Below, in pieces: positions 49,036 to 57,530 of a stretch of 64,000 bases of DNA. Source of the DNA: Burkholderiales bacterium (lineage in GTDB: Bacteria > Pseudomonadota > Gammaproteobacteria > Burkholderiales > Burkholderiaceae_C); NCBI GenBank assembly GCA_016223165.1, contig JACRPO010000014.1, positions 1-64,000 on the forward strand, read 5' to 3'. Positions within the stretch are counted from its first letter, which is position 1. Each line of letters begins with the position of its first letter. The translations under genes and the position numbers were made by a program. Below the pieces are notes generated by a model. It searched no databases. It saw nothing but the letters and a program-made list of their open reading frames with translations, and was not told the origin of the DNA.

Positions 49036-50448
49036 ATGGCGCGCAGTCACACGGCAGCGCCGTTGGCGCTGGCGGCCCTGCTGCTCCTGAGCAGCGGCGC
49101 GGCGCAGGCGGCGCCCGCCGCGCCGGCCCCGGACCCGCTGGAGACGGAACGGCGGCTGAAGAAACTCGAGGACGCGCAAGCGCAGGCTGAGCGTGCGCTG
49201 AAGACCGAGCGCCTCAGCGACAGCGAGCCCGATCTCGTCACGCGCCTGAAGGCGGTGGAGTATCAGACCCTGTCGATACAGAAGCAGGCGCGCCAGATCG
49301 AGGCGCTGGAAGGCATCACGGTGGGCGCCAGCCTCACATCGATGGTGCAACGCGTGGGCGCAGCGGGGAACACCGACGCACGAGCGCAGTCGCGCGCCAA
49401 CTACCGCGGCGACATCGCCGTCACGCTGCCCGGCGGCGACATGGGCAACGCGGAGGGGAGCCTCTTCACCCAGCTGCGCTTCGGGCAGGGCGAGGGCATC
49501 GCGCTTCGGCCCACCTACAGCAGCACGCCCAACACCACCGCGTTCCAGGTCTCCGGCGTCAGCAACGCCGACTCGTCCTTCGCCATCCTCGCCCAGGCGT
49601 GGTACCAGCTGACCGTGCCGCTGCCGCTGGACGGCTTCAAGCCGCACTCGAAGGAGCGCGTGGAGATCAACGTCGGCAAGATCGACCCCTTCGTCTTCTT
49701 CGACCAGAACGCCGCCGCCGACGACGAGAGCACGCGCTTCACCAACAACGTGTTCGTGCACAACCCGCTGCTCGACTCGGGCGGCGACACCGGCGCCGAC
49801 GCCTACGGCTTCGCGCCCGGGCTGCGCGTGGCCTACCGCAACGAGCGCGACGCCTCGCAGGCGTGGGGGCTGTCGCTGGGGGTGTTCGGCTCCGGGCCGG
49901 CGGCCAACTTCTCGGGCTCGCTGGGGCGGCCGTTCGTCATCGCGCAGGCCGAGACCTCGCTGCGGCTGTGGCAGGGGCTCGCCGGCACCTACCGGATCTA
50001 CGCGTGGCGCAACGGCCGCGCGACCGATGCGGACGGCAGCGTGCGCCGCCACGCCGGGTGGGGCTTGTCGGCCGACCAGCGCGTGGGCGACGCGGCGCGC
50101 CTCTTCGGCCGCTACGGCCAGCGCATCAGCGGCCACGGCAGCTTCGACCGCGCGCTCACGCTGGGCGGCGAACTGGCCGGCAACGATTGGCGCCGCGCGG
50201 CCGACTCGCTGGGGCTGGCCTTCGCCTGGCTGCCCACCGGCGGTGCCTGGCGCGCGGCCACGGCCGACGGCACGCTCGCCGGCTACGCGGCCAGCGGCGC
50301 GGAGCGCTGGGCCGAGCTGTACTACCGCTACCGCCTGAACAACCGCGTCGACCTGACGCCCGACCTGCAATGGGTGCAGCGCCCGGCCGGCGATCCGCGC
50401 GCCGCGAGCTTCACGGTCGTGGGCCTGCGCGCCAAGGTCGGCTTTTGA
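49036..50448 (+). CDS. OprB-like porin with N-terminal coiled coil
   Basis: A 470-aa outer-membrane protein: signal peptide (about 25 residues), a short coiled coil (LETERRLKKLEDAQAQAERAL, then QKQARQIEALEG), and a barrel with the carbohydrate-selective porin features KIDPFVFFDQN, FVHNPLLDSGGD and YGFAPGLRVAYR, ending in Phe as barrels do (AKVGF). It starts 2 bp after ftrA and is followed by a cupredoxin overlapping by 4 bp. A porin inside an ftr operon suggests that it passes iron or its chelates across the outer membrane. Confidence 0.85.
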   Translation: MARSHTAAPLALAALLLLSSGAAQAAPAAPAPDPLETERRLKKLEDAQAQAERALKTERLSDSEPDLVTRLKAVEYQTLSIQKQARQIEALEGITVGASLTSMVQRVGAAGNTDARAQSRANYRGDIAVTLPGGDMGNAEGSLFTQLRFGQGEGIALRPTYSSTPNTTAFQVSGVSNADSSFAILAQAWYQLTVPLPLDGFKPHSKERVEINVGKIDPFVFFDQNAAADDESTRFTNNVFVHNPLLDSGGDTGADAYGFAPGLRVAYRNERDASQAWGLSLGVFGSGPAANFSGSLGRPFVIAQAETSLRLWQGLAGTYRIYAWRNGRATDADGSVRRHAGWGLSADQRVGDAARLFGRYGQRISGHGSFDRALTLGGELAGNDWRRAADSLGLAFAWLPTGGAWRAATADGTLAGYAASGAERWAELYYRYRLNNRVDLTPDLQWVQRPAGDPRAASFTVVGLRAKVGF

Positions 50449-50804
50449 AGACGGTGGCCGCCGTGTCCAAAGCGCTGGGCCACGTTCTGCTGCTGCTCGC
50501 GGTGCTTGCCGCTTGTGGCCGCGCCGTGGCCGGCGACGCGCTGGCGAGCTACACGGTCGTCATCCGCGACGGGCGCATCACGCCGGCGCAGCTGGTGGTG
50601 CCCGCAGGGACCAAGCTGCGCCTGGAACTGCACAACGCCGGCCCGGGGCCGTGCGAGTTCGAGAACCTGGCCCTGCGCGTCGAGAAGGTTCTGGCGCCGG
50701 GGGCCCGCTCGTTCATCGTCCTGCACCCGCTGAAGCCGGGGCGCTATCGCTTCATCGACGAGTTCCATCCGGACACGTCCGAAATGATCCTGCTCGCGAA
50801 ATAG
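50445..50804 (+). CDS. ftrB: Cupredoxin-domain protein (FtrB/EfeO-type)
   Basis: A 119-aa exported single-domain cupredoxin. The signal peptide ends near RAVAG; the mature part has VVIRDGRITPAQLVVPAGTK and CEFENL, then a HPLKPGRYRFIDEFHPDT tail. In FtrABCD the cupredoxin is thought to oxidise or bind iron for the FTR1 permease. A TTG overlapping the porin stop (TTGA) is used; GTGs 3 and 6 codons later are alternatives. It is followed 17 bp later by the permease. Confidence 0.83.
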   Translation: MKTVAAVSKALGHVLLLLAVLAACGRAVAGDALASYTVVIRDGRITPAQLVVPAGTKLRLELHNAGPGPCEFENLALRVEKVLAPGARSFIVLHPLKPGRYRFIDEFHPDTSEMILLAK

Positions 50805-50821
50805 GCCGAGAGCCAACTCCG

Positions 50822-51628
50822 ATGCTCAATGCCCTCGTCGTCGTCTGGCGCGAAAGCCTGGAAGCCTTGCTCGTCATCGGCGTGCTGCTGGCATGGACCG
50901 CGCGCCAGCGCGATCCCGCGCCACTGCGCCGCGGCCTCTGGTGGGGCGTCGCGCTCGGCGTGCTGCTGGCGGCGCTGCTGGGCGGCGCAACGCTGCTCGC
51001 GCAAAGCCAGCTGCAAGGCCAGGCACTGGACGTGTTCCGGCTGCTCGTGATGTTCGGCGCCGCCGCACTGATCGTGCAGATGGTGCTGTGGATGCGCCGC
51101 CACGGCGCGACCCTGCGCCGCGAGCTCGAAAGCCGGGCCGCGAACGCCGCGGGTGCACGTGGCATCGCGCTGGTGGCCGCGCTGGCCGTGGCGCGCGAAG
51201 GTGCGGAGACGGTGGTGTTCCTCTACGGCATCGGACTCGAGGCCGGCGCCGGCGCGCTCGTCGCGGCCGCGGCGGGCCTGGCCCTGGCGGTGGCCAGCGC
51301 GGCGCTCATCGCGCGCGGCGCGCGGCTGCTCAGCTACCGACTGCTGTTTCGAGCCAGCGAGGTGGTGCTGCTGCTTGTCGCCGCCGCGCTGCTCGCGGCG
51401 GGCGTCGACCAGCTGATCGCGATGGACTGGCTCGCCCCGCTGCTCGACCCGGTATGGGACAGCTCCGCGCTGCTCGACGACAGCGCCGGCCTCGGCCGCC
51501 TGCTGGCCGACTTCATCGGCTACCGCGCGCGCCCCTCGGCCACGCTGCTGATGGCCTATGCGGCCTACTGGGCGCTCGCCGCCGCGCTGCTGGCCGCCAC
51601 GCGCTGCCCGCGGCCGGCGGCACGCTGA
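50822..51628 (+). CDS. ftrC: FTR1-family iron permease
   Basis: A 268-aa seven-TM iron permease. The two REXXE iron-binding motifs are RESLE (residues 10-14) and REGAE near residue 125, each inside a TM helix. It moves Fe3+ (oxidised from Fe2+) into the cytoplasm with the help of P19 and the cupredoxin. The Asp/Arg-rich loop and C-terminal Arg/Pro tail are unremarkable. The FtrD-type gene starts 1 bp after its stop. Confidence 0.92.
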   Translation: MLNALVVVWRESLEALLVIGVLLAWTARQRDPAPLRRGLWWGVALGVLLAALLGGATLLAQSQLQGQALDVFRLLVMFGAAALIVQMVLWMRRHGATLRRELESRAANAAGARGIALVAALAVAREGAETVVFLYGIGLEAGAGALVAAAAGLALAVASAALIARGARLLSYRLLFRASEVVLLLVAAALLAAGVDQLIAMDWLAPLLDPVWDSSALLDDSAGLGRLLADFIGYRARPSATLLMAYAAYWALAAALLAATRCPRPAAR

Positions 51629-51629
51629 C

Positions 51630-53033
51630 ATGGTGGACGCTGCGCCGGCGCCCATCGTCATCGTGCGCGATGCGGCACGCATGCCGTGGCCCGCGCGCGT
51701 GGGCGACGCGATGCAACGTCACCGCACGCCGATCCAGGCCGTGCAATGGGTGGTGGTGGGCGTGTACGCCGTGCTCGTCTTGTTGCCGGCCTTCCTGCCG
51801 TTGCCGCCGGCCGGCGCGACGATCCTCTCCAACCTCACGCTGTTCGCACAGTTCGTGTTCTGGGGGCTGTGGTGGCCCTTCGTCATCGTCAGCGTGATGC
51901 TGCTCGGTCGCGTGTGGTGCGGTGTGTTCTGCCCCGAGGGCGCCCTGACCGAATTCGCCAGCCGGCACGGCCTCGGGCGCAGCATCCCGCGCTGGATGCG
52001 CTGGGGTGGCTGGCCGGTGCTGGCCTTCATCGCCACCACCGTCTACGGCCAGCTGCTGAGCGTGTACGAGTATCCCCAGGCCACGCTGCTGATCCTCGGC
52101 GGCTCGACGCTGGCGGCGCTCGTGGTGGGCTTCGTCTACGGCAAGGGCAAGCGCGTCTGGTGCCGCCACCTGTGCCCGGTGAGCGGCGTGTTCGCGCTGC
52201 TGGCCCGGCTCGCGCCGCTGCACTTCCGCGTCGACGAGAGCGCCTGGAAGCGGTTCAACGGCCCGGCACGGCGCGTGGACTGCGCGCCGCTGCTGGACCT
52301 GCGCCACCTGCGCAGCGCCGCGGCCTGCCACGCCTGCGGGCGCTGCAGCGGGCACCGCGGCGCGATGGCGCTCGCGGCCCGCTCGCCGAATCACGAGATC
52401 CTGTCGGCGGCGCAGACGCCCGACAGCGCCGCTGCGGTCCTGCTGGTGTTCGGCCTGCTCGGCGTGGCCGTGGGCGCGTTCCAGTGGACCTCGAGCCCCT
52501 GGTTCGTGGCGATGAAGCAAGCGGCCGCGCACTGGCTCGTCGAGCACGACCGGCTCGCGCTCCTGGACAGCAACGCGCCGTGGTGGCTGCTCACGCACTA
52601 TCCGCAGGCGAACGACGTCTTCACCTGGCTGGACGGGTTGGCGATCTGCGCCTACATCGGCGGCTACGCGCTGCTCGCCGGCGGCGCGAGCTGGCTCGCG
52701 CTGCACGGCGCCGCGCGCGTGCTCGGCCGAGGCCGCCTGCCTGCGACAGCGCTCGCCATGGCGCTGGTTCCGCTCGCCGGTGCGGGGCTGTTCCTCGGGC
52801 TCTCGATGCTCACGCTGAACCACCTGCGCGCCGAAGGCGTGCCCCTGCCCGGTGTCGCTGCGCTGCGTGCCGCCGTGCTTGGAGGCGCGCTGTTGTGGTC
52901 GCTCTCTCTCGCGGCACGTCTCGTATTCGCGGCACGCTGCGCCTCGTGGCGGCGCGCCCTGGCGCTCGCACTCGCCGGCGTGCCGCTGGCCGTCACCGGC
53001 GCGGCGTGGGCGCTGATGTTGTTCGTCTGGTAG
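51630..53033 (+). CDS. ftrD: FtrD-type membrane iron-sulfur protein
   Basis: A 467-aa polytopic membrane protein of the NapH/FtrD class. TM helices flank two cysteine groups: VWCGVFCPEGALTEF near residue 97 and VWCRHLCPVSGVFALL near 180. Further Cys (CHACGRC) around residue 237 are typical of 4Fe-4S or polyferredoxin modules. It is proposed to reduce or recycle the cupredoxin partner. It closes the five-gene iron operon. Its last TM segments are Ala/Leu-rich. Confidence 0.88.
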   Translation: MVDAAPAPIVIVRDAARMPWPARVGDAMQRHRTPIQAVQWVVVGVYAVLVLLPAFLPLPPAGATILSNLTLFAQFVFWGLWWPFVIVSVMLLGRVWCGVFCPEGALTEFASRHGLGRSIPRWMRWGGWPVLAFIATTVYGQLLSVYEYPQATLLILGGSTLAALVVGFVYGKGKRVWCRHLCPVSGVFALLARLAPLHFRVDESAWKRFNGPARRVDCAPLLDLRHLRSAAACHACGRCSGHRGAMALAARSPNHEILSAAQTPDSAAAVLLVFGLLGVAVGAFQWTSSPWFVAMKQAAAHWLVEHDRLALLDSNAPWWLLTHYPQANDVFTWLDGLAICAYIGGYALLAGGASWLALHGAARVLGRGRLPATALAMALVPLAGAGLFLGLSMLTLNHLRAEGVPLPGVAALRAAVLGGALLWSLSLAARLVFAARCASWRRALALALAGVPLAVTGAAWALMLFVW

Positions 53034-53076
53034 CCAAGACGCCGCGCTGGTGCAGCCCGGCGCGCCGGCCAGGCTC

Positions 53077-54264
53077 TCAGGGCATGACCTCCACGTACTC
53101 GTAGACCTCGCTGTCGGTGATCTGCCGGCGCACCGGCAGCGGCAGGCGCTCGAACCAGCGCAGCGGCTCGTGCCGATCGACCTCGCGGCCGATGAAGCGC
53201 AGCAGCTCGCAGATCGGCTCGACCACGTTGGCGCGGTAGCGCAGGTCGTTCTTCACGTAGCCGAGGTAGAGGTTCTTCATGCAGTTGCCGCGGCACCAGG
53301 CGTAGGCCTCGCAACCGCTGCAGGGCATGGACAGCGCGTCGTGTTGCAGCGGGCTCGCCTTGAGCCAGTTGCCCTTGACGCTGCCCATCAGCATGGCCGG
53401 CACGTACATCATGTCCGGGCAGGGGTAGATCTGGCCGTTGGGCATGACGTTGACCAGGTGCGACGAGACGCGGCACTGCGTGCGCCCCGCATACAGCTCC
53501 TGCGCGCGGCCCGGAAAGAGCTTGTTGCGCACGATGCCCATCAGCGGAATCACCGGGTACAGCCGCTGCGTGCCCGAGAAGAAGCGGTCGATCAGCTGCA
53601 TGAGCACGGCCTGGCGGCGCGCGAGCGAATCCTCGAAGTACATCTCGTCGGCGACGAATTGCCAGTACAGGTAGTCGAACGGCGAGCCGTCGGCCACCAG
53701 CTCGTCGAGCTCCGCGAAGGTGGTGGCCGGGTTGCCCCAGGTGACGCGCGCGGTGACGCTGCCGCCCACCTGGCTGCGCACCTGGCGCAGGTTCTTCATC
53801 ACCTGCCGGTAGATGCCGCGGCCGCGGTAGCCGTCGGTGATCGCTTCGCCGCCATCGATGGACACCAGCACGTTCGACAGCCGGGCCAGCACCCATTCGG
53901 GCAGGTCGTCGAGCAGCGTGCCGTTGGTCTGCAGCTGGAAGCGCCAGTGCGCGAAGCGCTGCATCACCTCCACCATCATCGGCCGGTTCAGCGTCGGCTC
54001 GCCGCCGTAGAAGGTGACGTAGACCTCCTTGCCCGCCAGGTGCCGCTCGGCGAACGCGGCCAGCTCGTCGATGCCGTACTCCACCTGCGTCTGCGAGCCC
54101 AGCACCTCGCCGACGCCGAGCGAGCAGTAGCTGCACTTCAGGTTGCACTTCAGCGTCGTCAGCAGCTGCAGCTCGACGCGATGGCCGGTGATCGGGTCGG
54201 CCGCCGGCTCGCCCAGGGCGGCAGAAGGATCGCGCGGATGGAAGCGGATGGGGGTGGTGTTCAT
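53077..54264 (-). CDS. SPASM-domain radical SAM enzyme
   Basis: A 395-aa radical SAM protein. The 4Fe-4S site is CNLKCSYC (residues about 40-47), with TFYGGEPTLNRPMM and a SIDGGEAI segment. The C-terminal SPASM-like region has CPDMMYVPAM and CSGCEAYAWCRGNCMKN, giving two auxiliary clusters by family precedent. Such enzymes modify peptides or activate sulfatases; the closest type I recall is the CbpB-like peptide-modifying group. No precursor peptide gene is obvious next to it. GAGGG is 7 bp upstream of the ATG. It is divergent from nrdD, separated by 234 bp with NrdR boxes. Confidence 0.82.
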   Translation of the reverse strand: MNTTPIRFHPRDPSAALGEPAADPITGHRVELQLLTTLKCNLKCSYCSLGVGEVLGSQTQVEYGIDELAAFAERHLAGKEVYVTFYGGEPTLNRPMMVEVMQRFAHWRFQLQTNGTLLDDLPEWVLARLSNVLVSIDGGEAITDGYRGRGIYRQVMKNLRQVRSQVGGSVTARVTWGNPATTFAELDELVADGSPFDYLYWQFVADEMYFEDSLARRQAVLMQLIDRFFSGTQRLYPVIPLMGIVRNKLFPGRAQELYAGRTQCRVSSHLVNVMPNGQIYPCPDMMYVPAMLMGSVKGNWLKASPLQHDALSMPCSGCEAYAWCRGNCMKNLYLGYVKNDLRYRANVVEPICELLRFIGREVDRHEPLRWFERLPLPVRRQITDSEVYEYVEVMP

Positions 54265-54444
54265 CGGGACCCTCGGGGAGCCGGCTCGCGGCTCGGTGCT
54301 GGGGTTCGCAGCGGCGTGCGTGGCGTGCGTGGCGTGCGCGGAGTGCTGCGCGGCGTGCGCGGCATTCTGGCATCGGGTCGCAGGTGTGCGAAGGCTGCGC
54401 CGCTTCTTGTCGTGCATCAAGGATTCGCCGGATGAGCGCTGAAT

Positions 54445-54491
54445 ACACTACATCTAGCGTGCCGCGCTCCGCGCCACCACATATGTAGTGT
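54445..54491. promoter_or_regulatory. Two NrdR boxes before nrdD
   Basis: ACACTACATCTAGCGT (54445-54460) and ACCACATATGTAGTGT (54476-54491) fit the 16-bp NrdR consensus ACACWATATATWGTGT with few mismatches. Their centres are 31 bp apart, three helical turns, as is usual for NrdR pairs. The second ends 7 bp before the nrdD ATG. Confidence 0.82.
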
Positions 54492-54498
54492 CCAGCCC

Positions 54499-56565
54499 AT
54501 GCAGCCTTCCACCGCCGATGCCCTCGCCTCCACCACCGGCGCTGCTGCCGAGTCTCCGGTGGCCGTGATCAAACGCGAAGGTCGCGCGGTGGCCTTCGAC
54601 GAAGCCAAGATCACCGACGCGCTCGCGCGGGCAGGAGCCGCCACCGGCGAGTTCGATCGCGCGCACGCGGCCGAACTCGCGCGCCGCGTGACCGGGCGCC
54701 TCAGCCGGCGCGTGACGGGCATCGAGCAGATCCAGGACGAGGTCGAACGCGTGCTGGCAGAGGCGGGGCACGTTGCCACCGCGCGCGCCTACATCGTCTA
54801 TCGCGAGCAGCACCGCACGCTGCGGCGCGACCGCGGCGTCGCCGTGGACGTGGAGCGCTCGGTCAACGAATACCTGGCGCGCCAGGACTGGCGGGTGCAC
54901 GCCAATGCCAACCAGGGTTACTCGCTTGGCGGACTGATCCTCAACGTCTCGGGCAAGGTCATCGCCAACTACTGGCTCGAGCATGTCTATCCGCCCGAGA
55001 TCGGGTTGGCCCACCGCGAGGCCGACCTGCACATCCACGACCTCGACATGCTGTCGGGCTACTGTGCCGGCTGGTCCTTGCGCACGCTGCTCAACGAGGG
55101 GCTCAACGGCGTTCCCGGCAAGGTCGAAGCGGGCCCGCCCCGGCACCTGTCCAGCGTCGTCGGGCAGATCGTCAACTTCCTCGGCACGCTGCAGAACGAG
55201 TGGGCCGGCGCGCAGGCCTTCAGCTCCTTCGACACCTACCTGGCGCCCTACGTGCGCAACGACGGCCTCGGCTACGCCCAGGTTCGCCAGTGCATGCAGG
55301 AGTTGATCCACAACCTCAACGTGCCTTCGCGCTGGGGCACGCAGACGCCGTTCACCAACCTCACCTTCGACTGGACCTGCCCGCAGGACCTGCGCGACCA
55401 GGTGCCGATGATCGGCGGGCAGGAACTGCCGTTCACCTACGGCGACCTGCAGCCCGAGATGGACCTCATCAACCGCGCCTACATCGACGTGATGATGGAG
55501 GGCGACGCCAAGGGCCGGGCGTTCACGTTCCCGATCCCCACCTACAACATCACGCGCGATTTCGACTGGGCGCACGCCAACACCGAGCGGCTCTTCGAGA
55601 TGACCGCCAAGTACGGCCTGCCCTACTTCCAGAACTTCCTGAACTCCGACCTCGAGCCGCACATGGTGCGCTCGATGTGCTGCCGTCTCCAGCTCGACCT
55701 GCGCGAGCTGCTCAAGCGCGGCAACGGCCTGTTCGGCTCGGCCGAGCAGACCGGCTCGCTGGGCGTGGTGACGCTCAACTGCGCGCGCCTGGGCTACATC
55801 CACGCCGGCGACGAAGCGGCGCTGCTGGCGCGCACCGACGCCTTGATCGACCTGGCGCGCAACAGCCTCGAGATCAAGCGCAAGGTGATCCAAGGCCACA
55901 TCGACAACGGCCTCTTCCCCTACACGCGGCGCTACCTCGGCACCCTGCGCAATCACTTCTCGACGATCGGCGTGAACGGCATCAACGAGATGATCCGCAA
56001 CTTCACTGCCGACCTGGAGGACATCACCACCGCCTGGGGCGAGGCCTTCGCGCTGCGCTACCTCGACCACATCCGCGAGCGCATCGTGCAGTTGCAGGAA
56101 GCCACGGGCCACCTCTACAACCTCGAGGCCACGCCGGCCGAAGGCACGACCTACCGTTTTGCCAAGGAAGACCGCAAGCGCTTCCGCGGCATCCTGCAGG
56201 CGGGCACGCCCGAACAGCCCTACTACACGAATTCGTCGCAGCTGCCCGTGGGCTACACGACCGATCCCTTCGAGGCGCTCGAGCGCCAGGAGGCGCTGCA
56301 GCGCAAGTACACCGGCGGCACCGTGCTGCACCTGTATCTCGGCGAGCGCGTGAGTTCGGCCGCCGCGTGCCGCGAACTCGTCAAGCGCGCACTCGGCCGC
56401 TTCCGGCTGCCCTACATCACGATCACGCCGACCTTCTCGATCTGCCCGACCCATGGCTACCTTGCCGGCGAACACGTGTTCTGTCCGCAGTGCGACGCGG
56501 ATGCGCTCGCCCGCAAGGCGATGAACCCGAAGGAACCCGTGATGGCCGCACCGGCGGCGGCCTGA
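54499..56565 (+). CDS. nrdD: Anaerobic ribonucleoside-triphosphate reductase, main part
   Basis: A 688-aa class III ribonucleotide reductase. An N-terminal ATP-cone (AVIKREGRAVAFDEAKI) precedes the barrel, with SGYCAGWSLRTLLNEG, NLTFDWTCPQDL, GYIHAGDEA and TTYRFAKEDRKRF. It ends with a partial zinc region, SICPTHGYLAGEHVFCPQC, then a short Ala tail, and lacks the RVxGY glycyl-radical loop normally at the C-terminus. That loop is encoded by the next gene. No clear ribosome site precedes the ATG at 54499, just after the NrdR boxes. Confidence 0.9.
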   Translation: MQPSTADALASTTGAAAESPVAVIKREGRAVAFDEAKITDALARAGAATGEFDRAHAAELARRVTGRLSRRVTGIEQIQDEVERVLAEAGHVATARAYIVYREQHRTLRRDRGVAVDVERSVNEYLARQDWRVHANANQGYSLGGLILNVSGKVIANYWLEHVYPPEIGLAHREADLHIHDLDMLSGYCAGWSLRTLLNEGLNGVPGKVEAGPPRHLSSVVGQIVNFLGTLQNEWAGAQAFSSFDTYLAPYVRNDGLGYAQVRQCMQELIHNLNVPSRWGTQTPFTNLTFDWTCPQDLRDQVPMIGGQELPFTYGDLQPEMDLINRAYIDVMMEGDAKGRAFTFPIPTYNITRDFDWAHANTERLFEMTAKYGLPYFQNFLNSDLEPHMVRSMCCRLQLDLRELLKRGNGLFGSAEQTGSLGVVTLNCARLGYIHAGDEAALLARTDALIDLARNSLEIKRKVIQGHIDNGLFPYTRRYLGTLRNHFSTIGVNGINEMIRNFTADLEDITTAWGEAFALRYLDHIRERIVQLQEATGHLYNLEATPAEGTTYRFAKEDRKRFRGILQAGTPEQPYYTNSSQLPVGYTTDPFEALERQEALQRKYTGGTVLHLYLGERVSSAAACRELVKRALGRFRLPYITITPTFSICPTHGYLAGEHVFCPQCDADALARKAMNPKEPVMAAPAAA

Positions 56566-56624
56566 CCGCCCGTCGGCGCCGCCCGATCCTTCGTTCGATT
56601 CCTCACCCACCGAAAGGACTCCGC

Positions 56625-56837
56625 ATGAGCCACGGCCTTGCTTCCCAAACCCACCCGCTGCTGGCCGAGCACGAGCGCCAGCGCTGCGAGGTCTGGACCC
56701 GTGTGATGGGTTATCACCGGCCGGTGGCCTCGTTCAACATCGGCAAGCAGGGCGAGTTCAACGAGCGCCGCTATTTCGTCGAGCCGGGGCATCGCGAAGC
56801 GCGCGCATCCGCGGCGCTCGAAACCGTCGGTGCTTGA
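56625..56837 (+). CDS. Detached NrdD C-terminal glycyl-radical segment
   Basis: A 70-aa protein carrying what is usually the end of NrdD: CEVWTRVMGYHRPVASFNIGKQGEFNERRYF, where the Gly in RVMGY is the expected radical site. The N-terminal 20 residues contain no zinc motif. AAGGA is 8 bp upstream of its ATG, and the gene overlaps nrdG by 8 bp. It would have to associate with NrdD for catalysis, so class III reductase here appears to be a two-chain enzyme. Alternatively it could be a YfiD-like spare part that replaces a damaged radical domain. Confidence 0.78.
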   Translation: MSHGLASQTHPLLAEHERQRCEVWTRVMGYHRPVASFNIGKQGEFNERRYFVEPGHREARASAALETVGA

Positions 56838-57510
56838 GCTCGGAGGCTTCACACCCCTGAGCACCGTCGACTGGCCGGACCGGCTAGCCGCCGTCGTCTT
56901 CGTGCAGGGCTGCCCGTGGCGCTGCGGCTACTGCCACAACCCCGAGCTCCAGCGGCGCGGCCGGCCGGGCGGCCCTCGCTGGCCAGCGGTGCTCGACACG
57001 CTGAGCCGGCGCACCGGCCTGCTCGACGGCGTGGTCTTCAGCGGCGGCGAACCGACCGCGGACCCGCAACTGCCCGAGGCCACTGCGCAAGTCCGCGCGC
57101 TGGGCCTGCAAGCGGGCCTGCACACCGCCGGCATCTACCCGCAACGATTGGCCGCCTTGTTGCCCAGCCTGGCCTGGGTCGGCTTCGACATCAAGACCGA
57201 CTTCGCGGGCTACGAGGCGTTGACGGGGCGCCGGCGCAGCGCCGCGGCAACCCGGCGTTCGCTGGAGCACCTGCTGGCCAGCGGCGTCGCGTACGAGATT
57301 CGAACCACCTACCACCCGGCGCTGGTCAGCGACCCGGCGCTGCTGGACTGCGCCCGCATGCTCAAGGCACTGGGCGTGCGCGACTGGGTGCTGCAGCGTT
57401 GGCGGCCGCGCGACGACACGCCTTCAGCCCAGGTGTCCGGGTGGCAGTGGCCTGGCGAGGCGCTGATGCAGGCGCTGCGCGCGCACGGCCCGTCGTTGAC
57501 GCTGCGATAG
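56830..57510 (+). CDS. nrdG: Anaerobic RNR-activating radical SAM enzyme
   Basis: A 226-aa radical SAM activase. The cluster motif is QGCPWRCGYCHNPEL (CX3CX2C at residues about 29-36) and the SAM-binding GG(E) motif is VVFSGGEPTADPQL. It makes the glycyl radical in NrdD. The start is GTG at 56830-56832, overlapping the stop of the tail gene. The class I recall for such NrdG-type proteins (TIGR02495) is the one common in Pseudomonas and betaproteobacteria. Confidence 0.9.
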   Translation: MLELGGFTPLSTVDWPDRLAAVVFVQGCPWRCGYCHNPELQRRGRPGGPRWPAVLDTLSRRTGLLDGVVFSGGEPTADPQLPEATAQVRALGLQAGLHTAGIYPQRLAALLPSLAWVGFDIKTDFAGYEALTGRRRSAAATRRSLEHLLASGVAYEIRTTYHPALVSDPALLDCARMLKALGVRDWVLQRWRPRDDTPSAQVSGWQWPGEALMQALRAHGPSLTLR

Positions 57511-57530
57511 CGGCGAGCCAACCGTGGCGA

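Noticed and set aside
54265..54420. Longer start for the radical SAM gene at 54415-54420
   Set aside because: The extension is repetitive, lacks a ribosome site and is absent from the known enzyme pattern; the ATG at 54262 has GAGGG at good spacing.
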